NCBI RefSeq assembly: GCF_001720485.1
Contig: NZ_CP017114.1
Location: 620,001 to 684,000, forward strand
Source: Cobetia marina
Lineage (GTDB): Bacteria > Pseudomonadota > Gammaproteobacteria > Pseudomonadales > Halomonadaceae
Length of the DNA stretch: 64,000 bases
Reading direction: 5' to 3'
Shown here piece after piece: positions 52,801-61,800 of the stretch. Below the pieces are notes generated by a model. The model did not search any database, was not told the origin of the DNA, and saw only the letters and a program-made list of their open reading frames with translations. The position numbers and the translations under genes were made by a program. Within the stretch, counting starts at the first letter, position 1, and the number at the start of each line of letters is the position of its first letter.

Positions 52801-55800
52801 ACGCCACCGAGACCCAGGCACTGGCCGCGGGCGAGACCGTCACCGAGACCTACACCGTCACGCTGAGCGATGACTCGACCACCACGGTCGACATCGTCAT
52901 CACCGGCACCGACGACCTGCCGGTCATCACGGCTGATTCTGGCGCCGTGAAAGAAGACGGCACCCTGGAAGCCAGCGGCACGCTGACGGCCACGGATGCC
53001 GACAACCCGGATCTGGCCTTCGTCGCCGCCACCGATGACAGCAGTGTCTACGGCAGCTTCGAGGTCGCCGCCGACGGCAGCTGGACCTACATCCTCGACA
53101 ATGACGCCGCCGAGACCCAGGCACTGGCTGCCGGCGAGACCGTCACCGAGACCTACACCGTCACGCTGAGCGATGACTCGACCACCACGGTCAACATCGT
53201 CATCACCGGCGTGGACGACGGCGCCGTGATCTCCGATGACAGCGGTGAAGTCACCGAAGACACCACCCTGGAAGCCAGCGGTACGCTGACGGCCACGGAT
53301 GCCGACAACCCGGATCTGGCCTTCGTCGCCGCCACCGATGACAGCAGTGTCTACGGCAGCTTCGAGGTCGCCGCCGATGGCAGCTGGACCTACACCCTCG
53401 ATAATGACGCCGCCGAAACCCAGGCACTGGCTGCCGGCGAGACCGTCACCGAGACCTACACCGTCACGCTGAGCGATGACTCGACCACCACGGTCGACAT
53501 CGTCATCACCGGTACCGACGACCTGCCGGTCATCACGGCCGATTCTGGCGCCGTGGAAGAAGACACCACCCTGGAAGCCAGCGGCACGCTGACGGCCACG
53601 GATGCCGACAACCCGGATCTGGCCTTCGTCGCCGCCACCGATGACAGCAGTGTCTACGGCAGCTTCGAGGTCGCCGCCGACGGCAGCTGGACCTACATCC
53701 TCGACAATGACGCCGCCGAGACCCAGGCACTGGCTGCCGGCGAGACCGTCACCGAGACCTACACCGTCACGCTGAGCGATGACTCGACCACCACGGTCGA
53801 CATCGTCATCACCGGCGTGGACGACGGCGCCGTGATCTCCGATGACAGCGGTGAAGTCACCGAAGACACCACCCTGGAAGCCAGCGGTACGCTGACGGCC
53901 ACGGACGCCGACAACCCGGATCTGGCCTTCGTCGCCGCCACCGATGACAGCAGTGTCTACGGCAGCTTCGAGGTCGCCGCCGACGGCAGCTGGACCTACA
54001 CCCTCGACAATGACGCCACCGAGACCCAGGCACTGGCCGCGGGCGAGACCGTCACCGAGACCTACACCGTCACGCTGAGCGATGACTCGACCACCACGGT
54101 CGACATCGTCATCACCGGCACCGACGACCTGCCGGTCATCACGGCCGATTCTGGCGCCGTGGAAGAAGACACCACCCTGGAAGCCAGCGGTACGCTGACG
54201 GCCACGGATGCCGACAACCCGGATCTGGCCTTCGTCGCCGCCACCGATGACAGCAGTGTCTACGGTAGCTTCGAGGTCGCCGCCGATGGCAGCTGGACCT
54301 ACACCCTCGACAATGACGCCACCGAGACCCAGGCACTGGCTGCCGGCGAGACCGTCACCGAGACCTACACCGTCACGCTGAGCGATGACTCGACCACCAC
54401 GGTCGACATCGTCATCACCGGCGTGGACGACGGCGCCGTGATCTCCGATGACAGCGGTGAAGTCACCGAAGACACCACCCTGGAAGCCAGCGGTACGCTG
54501 ACGGCCACGGATGCCGACAACCCGGATCTGGCCTTCGTCGCCGCCACCGATGACAGCAGTGTCTACGGCAGCTTCGAGGTCGCCGCCGATGGCAGCTGGA
54601 CCTACACCCTCGATAATGACGCCGCCGAAACCCAGGCACTGGCTGCCGGCGAGACCGTCACCGAGACCTACACCGTCACGCTGAGCGATGACTCGACCAC
54701 CACGGTCGACATCGTCATCACCGGTACCGACGACCTGCCGGTCATCACGGCCGATTCTGGCGCCGTGGAAGAAGACACCACCCTGGAAGCCAGCGGTACG
54801 CTGACGGCCACGGATGCCGACAACCCGGATCTGGCCTTCGTCGCCGCCACCGATGACAGCAGTGTCTACGGCAGCTTCGAGGTCGCCGCCGACGGCAGCT
54901 GGACCTACACCCTCGACAATGACGCCGCCGAGACCCAGGCACTGGCTGCCGGCGAGACCGTCACCGAGACCTACACCGTCACGCTGAGCGATGACTCGAC
55001 CACCACGGTCGACATCGTCATCACCGGCGTGGACGACGGCGCCGTGATCTCCGATGACAGCGGTGAAGTCACCGAAGACACCACCCTGGAAGCCAGCGGT
55101 ACGCTGACGGCCACGGATGCCGACAACCCGGATCTGGCCTTCGTCGCCGCCACCGATGACAGCAGTGTCTACGGCAGCTTCGAGGTCGCCGCCGACGGCA
55201 GCTGGACCTACACCCTCGACAATGACGCCACCGAGACCCAGGCACTGGCCGCGGGCGAGACCGTCACCGAGACCTACACCGTCACGCTGAGCGATGACTC
55301 GACCACCACGGTCGACATCGTCATCACCGGCGTGGACGACGGCGCCGTGATCTCCGATGACAGCGGTGAAGTCACCGAAGACACCACCCTGGAAGCCAGC
55401 GGCACGCTGACGGCCACGGATGCCGACAACCCGGATCTGGCCTTCGTCGCCGCCACCGATGACAGCAGTGTCTACGGCAGCTTCGAGGTCGCCGCCGACG
55501 GCAGCTGGACCTACATCCTCGACAATGACGCCGCCGAGACCCAGGCACTGGCTGCCGGCGAGACCGTCACCGAGACCTACACCGTCACGCTGAGCGATGA
55601 CTCGACCACCACGGTCAACATCGTCATCACCGGCGTGGACGACGGCGCCGTGATCTCCGATGACAGCGGTGAAGTCACCGAAGACACCACCCTGGAAGCC
55701 AGCGGTACGCTGACGGCCACGGATGCCGACAACCCGGATCTGGCCTTCGTCGCCGCCACCGATGACAGCAGTGTCTACGGCAGCTTCGAGGTCGCCGCCG

Positions 55801-58800
55801 ATGGCAGCTGGACCTACACCCTCGATAATGACGCCGCCGAAACCCAGGCACTGGCTGCCGGCGAGACCGTCACCGAGACCTACACCGTCACGCTGAGCGA
55901 TGACTCGACCACCACGGTCGACATCGTCATCACCGGTACCGACGACCTGCCGGTCATCACGGCCGATTCTGGCGCCGTGGAAGAAGACACCACCCTGGAA
56001 GCCAGCGGTACGCTGACGGCCACGGATGCCGACAACCCGGATCTGGCCTTCGTCGCCGCCACCGATGACAGCAGTGTCTACGGCAGCTTCGAGGTCGCCG
56101 CCGACGGCAGCTGGACCTACACCCTCGACAATGACGCCGCCGAGACCCAGGCACTGGCTGCCGGCGAGACCGTCACCGAGACCTACACCGTCACGCTGAG
56201 CGATGACTCGACCACCACGGTCGACATCGTCATCACCGGCGTGGACGACGGCGCCGTGATCTCCGATGACAGCGGTGAAGTCACCGAAGACACCACCCTG
56301 GAAGCCAGCGGTACGCTGACGGCCACGGATGCCGACAACCCGGATCTGGCCTTCGTCGCCGCCACCGATGACAGCAGTGTCTACGGCAGCTTCGAGGTCG
56401 CCGCCGACGGCAGCTGGACCTACACCCTCGACAATGACGCCACCGAGACCCAGGCACTGGCCGCGGGCGAGACCGTCACCGAGACCTACACCGTCACGCT
56501 GAGCGATGACTCGACCACCACGGTCGACATCGTCATCACCGGCGTGGACGACGGCGCCGTGATCTCCGATGACAGCGGTGAAGTCACCGAAGACACCACC
56601 CTGGAAGCCAGCGGTACGCTGACGGCCACGGATGCCGACAACCCGGATCTGGCCTTCGTCGCCGCCACCGATGACAGCAGTGTCTACGGTAGCTTCGAGG
56701 TCGCCGCCGATGGCAGCTGGACCTACACCCTCGACAATGACGCCACCGAGACCCAGGCACTGGCTGCCGGCGAGACCGTCACCGAGACCTACACCGTCAC
56801 GCTGAGCGATGACTCGACCACCACGGTCGACATCGTCATCACCGGCGTGGACGACGGCGCCGTGATCTCCGATGACAGCGGTGAAGTCACCGAAGACACC
56901 ACCCTGGAAGCCAGCGGTACGCTGACGGCCACGGATGCCGACAACCCGGATCTGGCCTTCGTCGCCGCCACCGATGACAGCAGTGTCTACGGCAGCTTCG
57001 AGGTCGCCGCCGATGGCAGCTGGACCTACACCCTCGACAATGACGCCGCCGAAACCCAGGCACTGGCCGCGGGCGAGACCGTCACCGAGACCTACACCGT
57101 CACGCTGAGCGATGACTCGACCACCACGGTCAACATCGTCATCACCGGCGTGGACGACGGCGCCGTGATCTCCGATGACAGCGGTGAAGTCACCGAAGAC
57201 ACCACCCTGGAAGCCAGCGGTACGCTGACGGCCACGGATGCCGACAACCCGGATCTGGCCTTCGTCGCCGCCACCGATGACAGCAGTGTCTACGGCAGCT
57301 TCGAGGTCGCCGCCGACGGCAGCTGGACCTACACCCTCGACAACGAGTCGGCCGCGGTGCAGAGCCTGACGCCAGATGACACCATCAGCGAGCAGTACAC
57401 CGTGACGCTGACCGATGGGACGACCACCACGGTCGACATCACCATCACCGGCGCGACCGATGCCGCGCCGACCATCACGCTGGCAGACAAGGAAGTGACC
57501 GAGGCCACGGGTGCCACTGTCACTGACACCTTCCAGGTCGAGGCAGATGCCGGCATCGCCAGCGTCACCATCAATGGCACGGATATCACTTCGGCGTCAG
57601 TGGATAACCCCATCGTGATTCCGGGCGCGACTGATGACGAAGGGATGCTGACCATTACCGGCTACGATTCAGGCACCGTGTCCTACACCTATGTGGAGGA
57701 TGGTACGGCTGCGGATCACACGGCTGGTGACAATAGCGTGTTCGACAACTTCGCCGTGGTCGTCACTGACTTGGCAGGACAGAGCACGAGCGACAGCCTT
57801 GACGTCAAGATTCTGGATACCGCGCCGGTTGCCAACCCTGATGAACGCACCATCGAGGAAGATGCGACGGATGAACTGACTGGCAACGTGATTGACGGTA
57901 TCAATGACACCGCCGATACGCTGGGCGCCGATACGCCGTTCATGGTCTGCAAACTGGACGATAAAGGGATTGCCGACGGCGGCAGTGCGACCGTCACCGG
58001 CGACTATGGCACGCTGACACTCAATAGTGACGGCAGCTATACCTACGTATTGGATACCACCAAGACGCAGTCGCTGGCTGATGGTGTGCAGGCGGAAGAT
58101 GTCTTCACTTATGTCCTGGAGGACAGTGATGGTGATACGTCTACCACCACGCTGACCATCAACATCACGGGGTCTGACGATCTGCCGGTACTTACCGCAG
58201 ACACTGGTGCCGTGAGTGAGGACGACGTACTGAGTGCCACTGGTGCGCTGACGGCTACCGACGTGGACGGCATCGCTCCGACCTTCGTCGCCGCCACCGA
58301 TGACAGCAGTGTCTACGGCAGCTTCGAGGTCGCCGCCGACGGCAGCTGGACCTACACGCTTGATAACGACAGTGCAGACGTACAAGGCCTGATTGAAGGA
58401 CAGACCGTCACCGAGCAATACATCGTGAGCCTGTCGGATGGCACCAGCACTACCGTCGATATCATTATTACCGGTGCTGATGATGGTGAGCCGACCATCG
58501 ACTCGTTGGAAGATCAGTCAGTCATCGAGGGTGAGGGTGCGACCGTCACCGATACCTTCAATGTCCAGGCTGATACTGGCATCGCTACCGTCACCATCAA
58601 CGGCACCGATATCACCGGCGCGACTGCAGACAATCCGGTCGCGATTCCTGGCACGGATGGTGATGAAGGTACGTTGACCGTCACTGGCTACGATGCCGAC
58701 ACGGGCACCGTCTCTTACCGCTATGTGGAAGATGGTACTGCCGCTGATCACTCTGGCGGCGATGACAGCGTTGTCGATAGCTTCACCGTGGTGGTGACGG

Positions 58801-61800
58801 ATGTTACCGGTGCAACAGCCACCGACAGCCTCGACGTCACGGTTCTGGATACCGCGCCTGTCGCCAATGATGACACCTACACCATTCGTGAGGACGATAC
58901 TTCCCCTGATGGTGAGCCGGTGATCAGTACCAATGTCATCACGAGTGTTTTGGGTCGTGGTCAGGATGAGCTTGGTGCCGACGCCGTGACCATCACGAAA
59001 CTGGACGGCATCTTGCTGGCAGACAACGGGGGTAGTGTTACCGTCGATGGCAGCTATGGCAGCCTGACCCTCAATACCGATGGCAGCTTCAGTTATGACC
59101 TGGACGATGTACGTGCCCAGGCATTGGGAGCGGGTGATCTGGTCAAGGAGGAGTTCGAGTACACCATTCTTGATGCGGATGGGGATTCGGATACCGCTGT
59201 CATCACCATCAATGTCCAGGGCTTGAACGACAAGCCGGTGGCCTATGACGATGGCCCGATTCTGGTCGAGGAAGATACTCCGGTCAGCGGCAACGTCCTG
59301 AGCAACGATGTTGATGCCGATGGTGATGAGTTGAGCGTCTTCAGCTTCACTGTTGACGGCGATACCTACGACCCGGGCGAGACGGCGGATCTTGGCGAAG
59401 TCGGCACGCTACTTATCAATGCCGATGGTACCTTCACCTTCACGCCCGGCGAGAACTACAACGGTCCGGTGCCTGATACCACCTATGTGATCACGGATGG
59501 CACCGAGTTCGATGAAGCCATTCTCAGCTTCCAGGATGTCACGGCGGTCGATGACCCGGTTGTCATCAGTGCCGATGATGGCGCTGTTGCCGAAGATGGT
59601 GTGACACAAGCGTCGGGTACGCTGACCGCGACCGATGTCGATAGTGTTGCGCCGACATTCGTGGCCGCGACCGATGACAGCAGTGACTACGGCAGCTTCA
59701 CTGTCAATGCTGACGGTAGCTGGACCTATACGCTCGACAACGACACAGCTGCTGTTCAGGGGCTGACGTCTGAAGACGAGATTGTCGAGCAGTACACCGT
59801 CACGCTCAGCGATGGTTCCACCACGACAGTGGATATCGTGATCACCGGTACTGATGATGCACTGCCGGTCATCAATTCACTGGAAGATCAGTCCGTCACC
59901 GAAGCGACAGGAAGTACGGTCACCGATACCTTTACCGTGAAAGCTGCGGCAGGTATTGCGGCAGTGACGATCGCTGGTGTGGATATCACGGATGCCAACA
60001 CCTCACCGGTAGTGATCTCCAATCCAGATGGCGAAGGGACGCTGACCGTCACAGGCTATGATGCCGACACCGGGGTGGTCTCCTACAGCTATGTGGAAGA
60101 TGGCACTGCGGCTGATCATTCCGGTGGCGATGACAGTGTCGTTGACGACTTCGCTGTCGTGGTGACGGATCTTGCCGGTCAGAGCACCGCATCCAGTCTG
60201 GATGTCACCGTTCTGGACACCGCGCCGATAGCCAATGCTGATACCCGCAGCATGAACGAGAATCGCAGTGCTGCCGTTACCGGCAATGTGGTGGACGGCT
60301 CATCTGCGACGGCGGACACCCTGGGGGCCGATGCGGTCACCGTCACCGCCGTCACTTCCGGATCAGAAACCGTCGCGGTGAGCGATGGCGCGGCGGCTGT
60401 GATCACTGGTGCTCATGGCGAGCTGACGCTTGAAGCGGATGGCTCCTACAGCTACCAGTCAGCACGCGAAGATCTGCAGTTCCTCGCGGCGGGTGAGTCG
60501 GTCACGGATGTCTATACCTACGTGATCAGGGATGCTGACGGTGATACCTCCAGCACCACTCTGACGATCACCATCAATGGTCGCAACGACGGCCCGGCGA
60601 TCAGCGTCAACAGTGGTGATAGCGCCTCCGCCAGTCTGACGGAAACGGACTCCGCCCTGAGCACCAGCGGTACGCTGTCGGTGACGGATGTGGATCTCAG
60701 CAATAGCGTGACGCCAAGCGTGACCAGTGTCTCCAGCAATGGTGATACTGGCGCGCTGGACAACGATGATCTGCTTGCGCTGCTGGGGGTGGACACCGGC
60801 GCCATCATCGATGACGAGAACACTGAAGGGACGCTCAACTGGACCTTCGACAGCAGTGCTGCCGGGGAAAGCTTCGACTACCTGTCTGCAGGCGAGTCAC
60901 TGGTCCTGACCTACACCGTCACTGTCACGGATACGGCGGGAGCGACAGCTACCCAGGATGTCACCATTACCATTCAGGGGACGAATGACGCTCCGGTGGT
61001 GACTGCGACTGAAGGCCGCGTCAGCGAAGAAGGGCTCGAAGGCGGTATCGCCGACAGTGATGCGGCTGATGGCTTCACGGATACTACCGATGCCACCATC
61101 GTCACCGGTACGGTTTCGGTCACGGATGTCGACAGTGACAGTGTCTCGCTGGTGCTGACGGCGCCTGCCACGGCCATCACCTCCGGTGGCAGTGCGGTGA
61201 CCTGGTCCGGCAGCGGCACCCAATCAATGGTGGCAACCGATGCCGAGGGCAATGAAGTCGCGACGGTCACCATCGATGACAGCGGCACCTATACCTTCAC
61301 TCTGAGTCAGGCGGTTGATCACTCGGGTGACGGGGAAGATGTCCTGTCTCTGGACTTCGGTGTACTCGCAACGGATAGCGAAGGCGCAAGCTCCACCGGC
61401 ACGCTGACCATCGGCATCGAGGATGATGCCCCCGAGCAGCAAGAAGCACAGAGCTTCTCCTCGACGTTGGTGGATACCAATCTCACTATCATTCTTGATG
61501 TGTCAGGTTCCATGAATGCAACTGATGGAATCGATGGTGAAACTCGCCTGCAGAGCGCTATTGATTCCATCAAGTCTCTGATTGAGGCCTACGATGACTT
61601 TGGTGACGTACGTATCAATCTGGTGACATTCTCATCCATCGGTACGGCTCAGAATGCTTGGGTGACCGTAGGAGAGGCTGAGAGCATTCTGGATAACCTG
61701 CAGGCCGGTGGTTATACCAATTATGATTCCGCTCTTGCAGCTGCTATCGAGAATTATTCTGAAGATGGAGCATTGGAGGATGCGCAAAGCATTTCCTATT

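Noticed and set aside
41331-57479. CRISPR array
   Set aside because: The repeats are 276 and 303 bp, contiguous and coding, without unique spacers or cas genes.
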